Shown: in pieces, positions 1 through 5,915 of the stretch
How the letters are laid out: the number at the start of each line of letters is the position of its first letter
How positions within the stretch are numbered: position 1 is the stretch's first letter
Assembly (NCBI GenBank): GCA_016709335.1
Contig: JADJNC010000036.1
Span: forward strand, 1-11,149
DNA from: Candidatus Propionivibrio dominans
GTDB taxonomy: Bacteria > Pseudomonadota > Gammaproteobacteria > Burkholderiales > Rhodocyclaceae
Direction: 5' to 3'
DNA length: 11,149 nt
The notes under the pieces: generated by a model
Database searches by the model: none
The model's input: the letters and a program-made list of their open reading frames with translations, nothing else
What the model was told of the DNA's origin: nothing
Translations under genes and position numbers: made by a program

Positions 1-2
1 AA

Positions 3-137
3 CGCACCGACAAGAACAGCGAAAAGCCGGCAGAGTTCCGCCAGTTGATTGACAAGATGTACACGCATGGCAAACGGATTGAACTATTTTCACGCAACCG
101 TGTTGACGGTTGGGAGGTGTGGGGTAATGAGTGTTGA
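3..137 (+). CDS. MT-A70-family adenine methyltransferase, C-terminal end only
   Basis: The open frame enters from the left edge and stops at 135-137, giving about 44 residues. They contain KPAEFRQLIDKMY, GKRIELFSRN and end in GWEVWGNEC. That order (R-K-P-x-E-F, then R-x-E-L-F-x-R, then G-W-x-V-W-G-N-E) is the conserved tail of MT-A70-type DNA N6-adenine methyltransferases common in phages and restriction-modification loci. The catalytic DPPW-type motif would lie upstream and is not in the window, so activity cannot be judged. The stop overlaps the start of the next gene, a nuclease-like protein, suggesting coupled translation. In phages such enzymes usually modify the genome against host restriction; that role is inferred. 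Confidence 0.82.
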   Translation, partial: RTDKNSEKPAEFRQLIDKMYTHGKRIELFSRNRVDGWEVWGNEC

Positions 138-720
138 TTTGGTCGCAACGCACGGCGCAATGAACGGGCGCAGCTATGAAGGCGCAATGATGGAGAAAGG
201 CAAGGCTGGCGAAAGCATCGTTTGGCGGTGGCTACAGGATCACCCTGAAGTCATCGACGTGGACGATTTGCGAGAATTGCGCCAGATGCAAAAGGCAGAT
301 GTTGACTTCGCCATCTATAACGAGGATGGAACTGTATACCTTGCAGAGGTTAAGTCGGATCAATACCTGCGCATCGGCGGCAACGTGACATTCGAGTTTA
401 TGCGAATCAATCACACGGCACCACACGATAAGGCGTGCGTGCTCGGATGGACTGCGAGAACACCGGCAAGGTTTGTGATGTTTTACGCCAGCAGCGAGCA
501 GCACGTATACGTATTCACGACGTTGGTACTGCGCCGTATGATGCAGCGATTCACGCAGAATAAGCGGCCATCTCGTGGCGAGTGGATCAATGCACTGCCG
601 GAAATGAAGATGCGCTGGGTTTCAACCGACGCCATCAAAAGCACGCTTTGCTTTTTTATTCCACTGTCGGAGTTCAAGCCGACAGAGTACAAGCGTTACG
701 ACGTTTCGGCATACGTATAG
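127..720 (+). CDS. PD-(D/E)XK-like nuclease or nuclease-fold protein
   Basis: The protein has 197 residues. I chose the ATG at 127 over in-frame starts further upstream because GGGAGGTG at 112-119 lies seven bases before it, and because it overlaps the methyltransferase stop. An N-terminal helix carries K-G-K-A-G-E (about 24-29). It is followed by A-D-V-D-F (57-61), a short turn, and Y-L-A-E-V-K-S-D (71-78). The order E29, D58 or D60, then E74-x-K76 matches the PD-(D/E)XK core seen in restriction enzymes, Holliday-junction resolvases and recombination nucleases. The aromatic stretch after 115 and the basic C-terminal half are not assigned. It could be a resolvase-like or restriction-like enzyme; I cannot tell which. 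Its direct overlap with an adenine methyltransferase is notable. Confidence 0.78.
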   Translation: MSVDLVATHGAMNGRSYEGAMMEKGKAGESIVWRWLQDHPEVIDVDDLRELRQMQKADVDFAIYNEDGTVYLAEVKSDQYLRIGGNVTFEFMRINHTAPHDKACVLGWTARTPARFVMFYASSEQHVYVFTTLVLRRMMQRFTQNKRPSRGEWINALPEMKMRWVSTDAIKSTLCFFIPLSEFKPTEYKRYDVSAYV

Positions 721-734
721 GCAAGGTGGGACGC

Positions 735-848
735 ATGGCGACAGCGGGCGCAGAAATTCAGGTAGAGAACGGCAACTATAGCCGCAGCCACAACGCCATT
801 CTGGAGGCGATTTTGGAAGGGATAGGAGCGGAAACATGGTCGACTTAG
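735..848 (+). CDS. Small protein, possibly remnant of a replication-protein-O-like N-terminus
   Basis: The ATG at 735 follows AAGGTGGG (723-730) and opens a 37-residue frame that overlaps the start of the primase gene by 13 bases. Residues 10-25 read V-E-N-G-N-Y-S-R-S-H-N-A-I-L-E-A. I recognise this pattern (E-N-G-x-x-x-R-x-x-N-x-I-L-E-A) as resembling the start of the phage replication protein O winged-helix domain, which normally continues for about 80 more residues. Here the frame stops after G-I-G-A-E-T-W-S-T. It may be a real small protein coupled to primase translation, or a leftover of a displaced initiator. The resemblance covers only about 16 residues, so the O-like reading is tentative. 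The ribosome-binding site and coupling support translation. Confidence 0.5.
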   Translation: MATAGAEIQVENGNYSRSHNAILEAILEGIGAETWST

Positions 849-1678
849 CGAAATCGGCGATCTGGTACGCACGCCACGGGTGGACAGTTTTTCCCCTGCG
901 CCCGCGGACGAAGGAGCCATTTAAAGATTTAGGCGTGTACTCGGCGACTACCGATACGGATCAGATTATGGATTGGTGGCGGGAACATCCACGGGCCAAC
1001 ATCGGCCTGCATTGTGGCGGATGCAACCTGCTGGCCATCGACATGGACAGCTACAAGGACAAATTCAGTGGCGGTGGCATCCTCACGCACGCCGATGAGG
1101 AAACACCAACCAACCTAACTGGTGGTGGCGGCACGCATCTGCTCTACTCAGTCGAGGATGGCCAGCGGCACGGCAACCGGATAGGAAATCTTCCCCCTGG
1201 AATCGATATTCGTGGGTGGGGCGGGTATATCGTGCTACCACCGTCGATCCATCCGTCGGGCATTCAATACCGCTGGGAATTTGGGTATGGGCCGCACGAA
1301 ATAGAAGTGCTGCCATTGCCCGTTCGCTTGTCACAGATACTCGATGAGGCGAGAGTTGGGAATAGAGTCCCTGGCCCGCCCAACACCCTGGCAGTTTCTA
1401 TTAGCAGAGACTTAGTTCTGGCTGTGCTAGAGGCAGCCGACCTGGAAACATACGGCGAACAAAAATACGACGGAACCGGGCGCAAATGGGTTCTGAAACA
1501 TTGCCCGTTCAACCCTCCCGACGATCCGCACCACGAGGATAAAGGGGCATTCATCCTCATCGCAGCAGACGGCCACATCGCAGCAGGATGCCAACACGAA
1601 CGGTGCAGGCACATCCTGAGTGACGCAAAAATGAGCGGGTGGCGTTATCTGCTCCGGCAAAAGGCGACCAGAACATGA
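836..1678 (+). CDS. Primase-polymerase (Prim-Pol, bifunctional DNA primase/polymerase domain)
   Basis: The protein has 280 residues and ATG 836 is preceded by TAGGAG (823-828). The N-terminal AEP fold is clear. A-x-x-Y-A-R-H-G-W-x-V-F-P-L (8-21) opens it, and L-L-A-I-D-M-D (65-71) gives the metal-binding D-x-D (D69, D71). G-G-G-T-H-L-L-Y (97-104) supplies the nucleotide-binding His101, and G-I-D-I-R-G-W-G-G-Y-I-V-L-P-P-S (122-137) the third acidic motif (D124). Such enzymes synthesise primers and extend them during phage and plasmid replication. The C-terminus has a likely zinc site: C223-P-F, H232/H233, C252-x-H254-x-x-C257, a layout seen at the end of Prim-Pol modules. The SF3 helicase that is often fused to this domain follows as a separate gene overlapping by four bases (ATGA). 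Confidence 0.93.
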   Translation: MVDLAKSAIWYARHGWTVFPLRPRTKEPFKDLGVYSATTDTDQIMDWWREHPRANIGLHCGGCNLLAIDMDSYKDKFSGGGILTHADEETPTNLTGGGGTHLLYSVEDGQRHGNRIGNLPPGIDIRGWGGYIVLPPSIHPSGIQYRWEFGYGPHEIEVLPLPVRLSQILDEARVGNRVPGPPNTLAVSISRDLVLAVLEAADLETYGEQKYDGTGRKWVLKHCPFNPPDDPHHEDKGAFILIAADGHIAAGCQHERCRHILSDAKMSGWRYLLRQKATRT

Positions 1679-3066
1679 GAGACCAAACCCTATTGGACAT
1701 ATTCCTATCGGCCGGCGCACATGACGCCGGAAATGCAGAATGCGCCTACGCAGCGATGGGAGACAAATACCTGTGGAATGACGCTTTTGGCTGGCTTACC
1801 TGGACGGGCACGCACTGGGATAGAGAATTCGCAGAACAAAACTTAGAGTCTGACATAATCACGCTGTTGAAATCCCGCTGCAAACTCGCAATCGACAAGG
1901 AAGCCCTGGCCATTGCAAAAGCGTCAACGCCTTCCGCCAACCACATGAGAGCATGTAAATCGCTTTTTGGTTTCCGTGTGCTGGCAAGCAGCAACGATTT
2001 TGATAGCAATCCCGACCTCCTGAATGTGCGCAACGGCGTGCTCGACCTGCGCAACGGCAACCTGTCAGAACATGATTCCAGTCAACGATTTACCTACTGC
2101 ATCAACACGCCATATGACCCAAGCGCAGACGATACGGTGTGGACTAACTTTCTTTGGGACACCCTTTCTGACCATACCGATACAGCCGAAGCGCGCAGCG
2201 CCACCGGCAGACTCGTAGCCTATTTGCAGATGGTGCTGGGCTACGTCGTCACCGGCCACACAAACGAGGAATGCGCCTGGTTTATTCACGGGCCGGCACG
2301 ATCCGGCAAAGGAACGTTCACTGAAGCCCTGGTGAAATTGCTTGGTTATCCCCTCGCCATCGAAACAGATTTCGGAACGTTCACCGCCAAGCGTGAAGCG
2401 GGCGATCAAGGATTCGATTTAGCGCCATTGAAGCCCGCACGCGCAGTATTTGCCAGTGAGAGCAACACGGCTGAATGGCTCAACACCGGCAAAGTAAAAC
2501 GATTGACCGGCGGCAACTACATCACCTGTGCATTCAAGCATAGGGATCAATTCACGTTCCGGCCACAATTCAAAGTAATCCTCACCAGTAACCATCCAGT
2601 GCGCGCCGACGTAGACGATGATGCCATGTGGTATCGGGTGAAACTTTTGGAATTCCCAAACGGGCACTCCGGCACCGAAAACAAACAGCTAAAGGCCAGT
2701 ATCAAGTCGGACGAAAATCTCCGCGGCATCCTGCGATGGATTGTCGATGGCGCAATGGCCTGGTACGCGTCGCCGAACGGATTGACCACGCCGGACGAGG
2801 TGAACGTTTCGACCAGCAAAGCCAGAGACGAGATCGATTTTGTCCAAACCTGGCTGGCTGAGTGCACGAGCGCTGTATCAGATGTTTGGACACCAAACAG
2901 CACAATCTATGCGTCTTACTCTGCATGGTGCGACGAAAACGGCGTCAAGCGAAAATCACAGCGAGGATTTGCACTGACGCTCCAGAAAAAAGGCTACACC
3001 ACCGGCGTCGTGCAGCGTCTTGGCTTGGCCATCCAACGTGGCGTCAGCGGACTGCAGTTGCTGTGA
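1675..3066 (+). CDS. SF3 (D5/P4-like) replicative helicase
   Basis: With the ATG at 1675, inside an ATGA overlap with the Prim-Pol stop, the protein has 463 residues. A GTG at 1639 would add 12 residues but lies deep in the upstream gene. Residues 1-190 carry the D5_N-like region (L-N-V-R-N-G-V-L-D-L near 116-125). The ATPase follows: Walker A G-P-A-R-S-G-K-G-T-F (206-215, K212), Walker B-like A-R-A-V-F-A-S-E-S-N (255-264), and SF3 motif C F-K-V-I-L-T-S-N-H-P-V-R (299-310, sensor N306). R321 in W-Y-R-V is a candidate arginine finger. A C-terminal winged-helix-like segment (about 388-460, with Y-x-x-Y-x-x-W-C and S-x-R-G-F) is where P4-type initiators bind DNA. The next non-coding stretch holds a candidate recognition site. 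It presumably unwinds the origin together with the Prim-Pol. Confidence 0.93.
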   Translation: MRDQTLLDIFLSAGAHDAGNAECAYAAMGDKYLWNDAFGWLTWTGTHWDREFAEQNLESDIITLLKSRCKLAIDKEALAIAKASTPSANHMRACKSLFGFRVLASSNDFDSNPDLLNVRNGVLDLRNGNLSEHDSSQRFTYCINTPYDPSADDTVWTNFLWDTLSDHTDTAEARSATGRLVAYLQMVLGYVVTGHTNEECAWFIHGPARSGKGTFTEALVKLLGYPLAIETDFGTFTAKREAGDQGFDLAPLKPARAVFASESNTAEWLNTGKVKRLTGGNYITCAFKHRDQFTFRPQFKVILTSNHPVRADVDDDAMWYRVKLLEFPNGHSGTENKQLKASIKSDENLRGILRWIVDGAMAWYASPNGLTTPDEVNVSTSKARDEIDFVQTWLAECTSAVSDVWTPNSTIYASYSAWCDENGVKRKSQRGFALTLQKKGYTTGVVQRLGLAIQRGVSGLQLL

Positions 3067-3092
3067 AAAATATGCTTTCAGCCGTCCCAAAA

Positions 3093-3215
3093 TGTTACGC
3101 TTGCTGTTACAGTTACGCTTGCGTACGTCTTTTTCACCTTTCTTCTCGCGTATATGTGTATAGAAGAAAGGTGAAAAAAGCATCATTAAGCGTAACCGTA
3201 ACGACAAGCGTAACA
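3093..3215. repeat. Nested inverted repeat with GTTACGCTTG motifs, candidate replication origin or initiator site
   Basis: Outer arms 3093-3120 and 3188-3215 are inverted copies matching at 25 of 28 positions. Inside them TTTTTCACCTTTCTTCT (3130-3146) pairs perfectly with 3162-3178 across a 15-base AT-rich loop. The decamer GTTACGCTTG occurs at 3094-3103 and 3112-3121, and inverted at 3205-3214. A one-mismatch inverted copy (reading GTTACGCTTA) lies at 3187-3196, with extra GTTAC half-motifs between. Iteron-like sites beside a primase/SF3-helicase gene are a known layout for P4-type origins, where the initiator binds repeated short motifs. The stem is not followed by a T-run on either strand, so it is not a plain terminator. 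Origin function is inferred; a regulatory hairpin or recombination site is the alternative. The whole non-coding stretch is 3067-3360. Confidence 0.65.
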
Positions 3216-3258
3216 GGGAATAAGCGATTTCAGTCGAGTAGAGGGATACAAAATGGCG

Positions 3259-3348
3259 TTTCGCACAGACACATCCGTTACACTTGAATTTCGTATAGAA
3301 ATCCAAATGACGGTAGCTTCTTATGATTATGCGAAGTTTCGTACAGAA
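3259..3348. promoter_or_regulatory. Three direct copies of TTTCGYAYAGA, candidate operator or second iteron set
   Basis: TTTCGCACAGAC (3259-3270), TTTCGTATAGAA (3289-3300) and TTTCGTACAGAA (3337-3348) share a consensus, with starts 30 and 48 bases apart. The middle copy is a near-dyad (TTTC-N5-GAAA), as repressor sites often are. They lie in the 150 bases before the gene at 3361, and the last ends 12 bases before its start codon, so a bound protein could block transcription or translation initiation. A TATGAT hexamer at 3322-3327 could be a -10 box, but no good -35 stands at the right distance. Function is inferred from position and repetition only. Confidence 0.45.
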
Positions 3349-3360
3349 TAGGGGCGAATT

Positions 3361-3903
3361 ATGACGACCATCAACTACACCAATGGCGTGCTCATCGTGC
3401 AGATTGATTACGCACGGCGAGAGGACATAAAAGAGCTTCCGGCAAAACGGCGGGCGTGGGATGGCGACAGTAAAACCTGGACGGTTGACCGCAACCTGCT
3501 GGGCGAGCTACTCGCATTGTTCCCAGACGCCACGATGACGGCGGATGTTCAGAAGCTATCGGAAATTCTAATTTTGGAGCAATGCCAGCGATGGCGAGAG
3601 AGCGGCGTCACTCTGCTCCGTGATGGCGACAAACTGACGGCGCTTCACAATGCAGCGCCGAGCGCCGATATTGCGGCGCTACAGAAACACGTCGATGCAA
3701 TGGCGCCGGACATTCTCCGGTTGCTGGACGCCGGGCAGACTGTAGCAGGCGTGACGAAGGCAGTGCACCCAACGCCTGAGGATGATGGCATGTTTCAATT
3801 CATGCAGACAATCCAGCGAAAATGGCCGGACTGGGAGCGCCAAGCGCAAAATAAAAAGCGCATGATGATGAAGGGGCGGTATCGCCGGCAGAAAAGCCCA
3901 TAA
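3361..3903 (+). CDS. Unknown protein with HARP-like N-terminus and TubC-like small domain
   Basis: The protein has 180 residues; the ATG follows AGGGGCG (about 3350-3355). Residues 5-56 (with I-K-E-L-P-A-K-R-R-A-W-D, then K-T-W-T-V, then L-L-A-L-F-P) resemble the short module found at the start of some SMARCAL1/HARP-type helicases and phage recombinases, where a 'ratio of R-x-W-D ... K-x-W-x-V' pattern is typical. Residues 78-123 (G-V-T-L-L-R-D-G-D-K-L ... L-Q-K-H-V-D-A-M-A-P-D-I-L-R-L-L) resemble the TubC N-terminal docking-like fold also seen in primase-associated proteins. The C-terminus is strongly basic and ends in R-Y-R-R-Q-K-S-P. A nucleic-acid-binding or adaptor role next to the replication genes is an inference; no catalytic motif is visible. 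The gene sits alone, with non-coding DNA on both sides. Confidence 0.8.
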   Translation: MTTINYTNGVLIVQIDYARREDIKELPAKRRAWDGDSKTWTVDRNLLGELLALFPDATMTADVQKLSEILILEQCQRWRESGVTLLRDGDKLTALHNAAPSADIAALQKHVDAMAPDILRLLDAGQTVAGVTKAVHPTPEDDGMFQFMQTIQRKWPDWERQAQNKKRMMMKGRYRRQKSP

Positions 3904-3928
3904 TTGGCGTCCAGATTCGTTCGCAGGT

Positions 3929-3968
3929 GGCGTTGTGGCGTCTGATACCAAAAGCCCGCTACAACGTC
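3929..3968 (+). other. RNA stem-loop between genes
   Basis: 3929-3940 can pair with 3957-3968 over 12 consecutive positions in RNA (ten Watson-Crick, two G-U) around a 16-base loop. It starts 25 bases after the stop of the 3361 gene. No T-run follows, so it is not a standard intrinsic terminator. It may stabilise a 3' end or affect expression of the downstream methylase operon. The rest of 3904-4026 holds GTTAC-TATA-GTTAC (3981-3994), whose centre resembles a weak -10 box, and an 11-codon frame at 3995-4030 that I do not support as a gene. Confidence 0.35.
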
Positions 3969-4026
3969 AGGAAGGGCACTGTTACTATAGTTACATGACA
4001 TTCTGGTGGGAGAGGATGGGAAGCAA

Positions 4027-4080
4027 ATGAAAAGCAGAGGCGGAATGATGGACGTAACGATACAGGCGATGCTGATATGA
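4027..4080 (+). CDS. Possible 17-residue leader peptide before the methylase
   Basis: An ATG at 4027 opens M-K-S-R-G-G-M-M-D-V-T-I-Q-A-M-L-I and stops in an ATGA overlap with the methylase start at 4077. A purine-rich stretch (GGATGGGAAG, about 4015-4024) precedes it. The methylase has only a weak ribosome site of its own, so coupled translation from this peptide is plausible. Its first five codons nearly repeat those of the gene that begins at 5059. It could be a leader, or the remnant of a duplicated gene start. Too short for certainty. Confidence 0.35.
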   Translation: MKSRGGMMDVTIQAMLI

Positions 4081-5069
4081 AGGCGCCTTTTGTTTGGTTC
4101 GGCGGGAAGCGCACGGTCGCCAACGAGGTCTGGGAGTCGCTTGGCGATGTCCAATCCTACGTCGAGCCATTCGCCGGGAGCCTTGCTATTCTCCTGGAAC
4201 GTCCAGAAACGCATACCGGGACAACCGAAACCGTTAACGACCTGGACATGTACATAGCCAACTTTTGGCGCGCGTTATCCTGCGACCCAGAGCAAGTCGC
4301 CTATTATGCTGAATGGCCGGTAAACGAGTGCGATTTGCACGCCAGACATTTGTGGTTGGTCAATGAAGGACAGCGCCAGATGGCAAACAATCTTCTTATC
4401 GACCCCGCCTGGTACGACGCAAAAATCGCCGGGTGGTGGGTCTGGGGTATCAATAGCTGGATCGGTTCTGGCTGGTGTTCCGGCAAAGGGCCTTGGCGAG
4501 TTGTGGATGGGCAGTTCGTCAAAAATAAGGGGGATGCTGGACAAGGCATCAATCGGCAACTTCCACATTTGGGGGATGCTGGACAAGGCATCAATCGGCA
4601 AAATCAACCGTTGTTTGACTACATGTTTTTGCTCGCGGAGCGTCTGCGTCGCGTGCGCGTTGCCTGTGGCGACTGGAGTCGAGTCGTCACCGACGGCGCG
4701 CTAAGTTCCGGCGCCATGGTCGGCATTTTCCTTGATCCACCATATAGCACTGAAGCACATCGGCACCTGGATTTATATTCAGTCGATTCTGGCACAGTTG
4801 CGCACGATGTGCGGCGGTGGGCAATTGCCAACGGCGACAATCCACGCTATCGAATCGTGCTGGCCGGGTATTTGGAGGAACATGCTATGCCAGACTCTTG
4901 GCGTGTTATGCAATGGAAGGCCGCAGGTGGCTATGGCAACAATTCTATGACAGAAAACGCTAACAAACATCGTGAATGTTTATGGTTCTCGCCAAACTGT
5001 TTAGACCCCCATGTTCAGAAAGGATTGTTTGATATGCAGAGCGCGGGGCAGAAAAATTATGAAAAGTAG
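4077..5069 (+). CDS. D12-class (Dam-like) DNA adenine N6-methyltransferase
   Basis: The protein has 330 residues. It has F-V-W-F-G-G-K-R (5-12, the S-adenosylmethionine-binding F-x-G-G-K motif of the D12 class), Y-V-E-P-F-A-G-S (28-35, motif I), V-N-D-L-D (53-57), and the catalytic D-P-P-Y at about 219-222 (in G-I-F-L-D-P-P-Y). The enzyme transfers a methyl group to adenine in a specific short site; which site cannot be read from sequence. Two copies of G-D-A-G-Q-G-I-N-R-Q (about 152-176) fill the middle region where target recognition is usual. Phages use such enzymes against host restriction. The start overlaps a 17-codon frame and the end overlaps the next gene by 11 bases, so this is the first main gene of a coupled run through 6572. 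Confidence 0.92.
   Translation: MKAPFVWFGGKRTVANEVWESLGDVQSYVEPFAGSLAILLERPETHTGTTETVNDLDMYIANFWRALSCDPEQVAYYAEWPVNECDLHARHLWLVNEGQRQMANNLLIDPAWYDAKIAGWWVWGINSWIGSGWCSGKGPWRVVDGQFVKNKGDAGQGINRQLPHLGDAGQGINRQNQPLFDYMFLLAERLRRVRVACGDWSRVVTDGALSSGAMVGIFLDPPYSTEAHRHLDLYSVDSGTVAHDVRRWAIANGDNPRYRIVLAGYLEEHAMPDSWRVMQWKAAGGYGNNSMTENANKHRECLWFSPNCLDPHVQKGLFDMQSAGQKNYEK
4529..4601 (+). repeat. 31-base direct repeat inside the methylase gene
   Basis: The 31 bases at 4529-4559 recur exactly at 4571-4601. The 42-base offset is in frame (14 codons), giving the duplicated G-D-A-G-Q-G-I-N-R-Q segment. It keeps the reading frame, so one copy could be lost or gained by slippage without killing the enzyme. Confidence 0.9.
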
Positions 5070-5487
5070 AGGCGAAACGGGCGTGAAATGGAATCAGGAG
5101 CAGGTTTCTTGCGCACATTGTGGTCGATGGTTTGGGGCAAGCATCCTTCATGCGCATTCGCCAAAGTGCTGGCTGAACCCCGAATATATCGGACGCCTAC
5201 GGGGTGAAATTCCTCGCGGCATCGCGTCCAGCGCATACGAGCGCATTGCATCCAACAACGAGTGGCCGAGCGCAGCGCGCGTGCGCAAGACGTTCGGCAA
5301 GTGGGCGAACTTCATGCTGTGGCTACATCAAATTGATGACGCTCCAGATTTTGCCGCCATCGGTGCGGAAGTGGAGAAGAACCGAAACATCCTGCGGGAT
5401 GAGCGGGGCGGATTGCCGGTATGCGAACGCTCTCGTCGCGAGTGGCAGGTCAATGGCGTGACGTTGGAAGAGTGGAGCCTGCGATGA
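5059..5487 (+). CDS. Zinc-finger protein with homing-endonuclease-associated repeat-like segment
   Basis: The protein has 142 residues. I place the start at ATG 5059, which overlaps the methylase stop by 11 bases; a further upstream ATG (5011) would add 16 residues inside the methylase gene. C18-x-x-C21 with H31/H33 and C37 looks like a small zinc-binding knuckle. Residues 60-90 (Y-E-R-I-A-S, P-S-A-A-R-V-R-K-T-F-G-K-W) match the pattern of the helical repeat associated with HNH homing endonucleases, a DNA-binding module that contains 'P-S-x-x-x-V-x-x-x-F-G-S-W'. No HNH catalytic signature is visible, so it is more likely a DNA-binding partner than a nuclease. It lies between a methylase and a nuclease with overlapping ends. 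A sequence-recognition or regulatory role in that cassette is inferred. Confidence 0.75.
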   Translation: MKSRGETGVKWNQEQVSCAHCGRWFGASILHAHSPKCWLNPEYIGRLRGEIPRGIASSAYERIASNNEWPSAARVRKTFGKWANFMLWLHQIDDAPDFAAIGAEVEKNRNILRDERGGLPVCERSRREWQVNGVTLEEWSLR

Positions 5488-5915
5488 CGGAAAGCGAATT
5501 TGCTGAGATACTAAAGCGGAATCCAGAGGTCAGCGTGGCGGGCGGATTCGCCAATCAGGCGCCTGCGCCTGCAACTACACAAAAGGCGGCAGATTCTCCA
5601 CTGGAAGCGAGATTCCTGACGCTCTGGGAATTCTGCGACGGCCAGGCGCTGGAGCGTGAATATCGCTTCGAGCCGAGTCGAAAATGGCGTGCGGATTTCG
5701 CTCACCTGCCAAGTAAGACGATCATTGAAATCGAGGGAGGGCTGTACGGCAATGGGCGCCATCAGCGCATCGGCGGGTATCAGGCTGATTGCGAAAAATA
5801 TAACTGGGCGACAATGCTGGAGTGGCGCGTCATCCGCCTGACCAGCGCCATGATTACGTATGCTTACGTGGAAAGCATCATCGAGTGGATGGGGGCGCAG
5901 AATGACAGCATTTGA
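5484..5915 (+). CDS. DUF559/Vsr-like PD-(D/E)XK endonuclease
   Basis: The protein has 143 residues. The ATG at 5484 sits in an ATGA overlap with the upstream stop, with GTGGAG (5472-5477) as ribosome site. After a low-complexity linker rich in Ala and Pro (about 20-36), the core reads S-P-L-E-A-R-F (38-44), E-Y-R-F-E-P-S-R-K-W-R-A-D-F-A (59-73), T-I-I-E-I-E-G-G (79-86), G-R-H (91-93) and Y-x-x-D-x-E-K-Y (99-106). D71 with E82-x-E84 and the later W-R-V-I-R-L-T strand fit the DUF559/very-short-patch-repair nuclease fold found in many phages. The probable role is DNA cleavage in replication, repair or host-DNA attack; the target is not known. It is coupled to the zinc-finger gene and overlaps the next gene by 14 bases. 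Confidence 0.82.
   Translation: MTESEFAEILKRNPEVSVAGGFANQAPAPATTQKAADSPLEARFLTLWEFCDGQALEREYRFEPSRKWRADFAHLPSKTIIEIEGGLYGNGRHQRIGGYQADCEKYNWATMLEWRVIRLTSAMITYAYVESIIEWMGAQNDSI

Noticed and set aside
1639..1674. GTG 1639 as the start of the helicase
   Set aside because: It lies within the Prim-Pol coding end without a clear ribosome site, whereas ATG 1675 gives the ATGA overlap used repeatedly in this operon.
3130..3178. Perfect 17-bp stem as an intrinsic terminator
   Set aside because: The stem is AT-rich, has a 15-base loop and no T-run follows on either strand; the nested outer arms point to another role.
2862..3287. A 141-codon forward frame across the end of the helicase and the inverted repeat
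   Set aside because: It begins inside the helicase gene in another frame, and its sequence over the repeat region is low-quality (Cys/Tyr/Val runs). The stretch is better explained as non-coding repeat DNA.
3995..4030. Eleven-codon frame ending in an overlap with the possible leader at 4027
   Set aside because: Too short, no ribosome site, and no feature beyond the overlap, which is likely by chance in ATGA-rich sequence.
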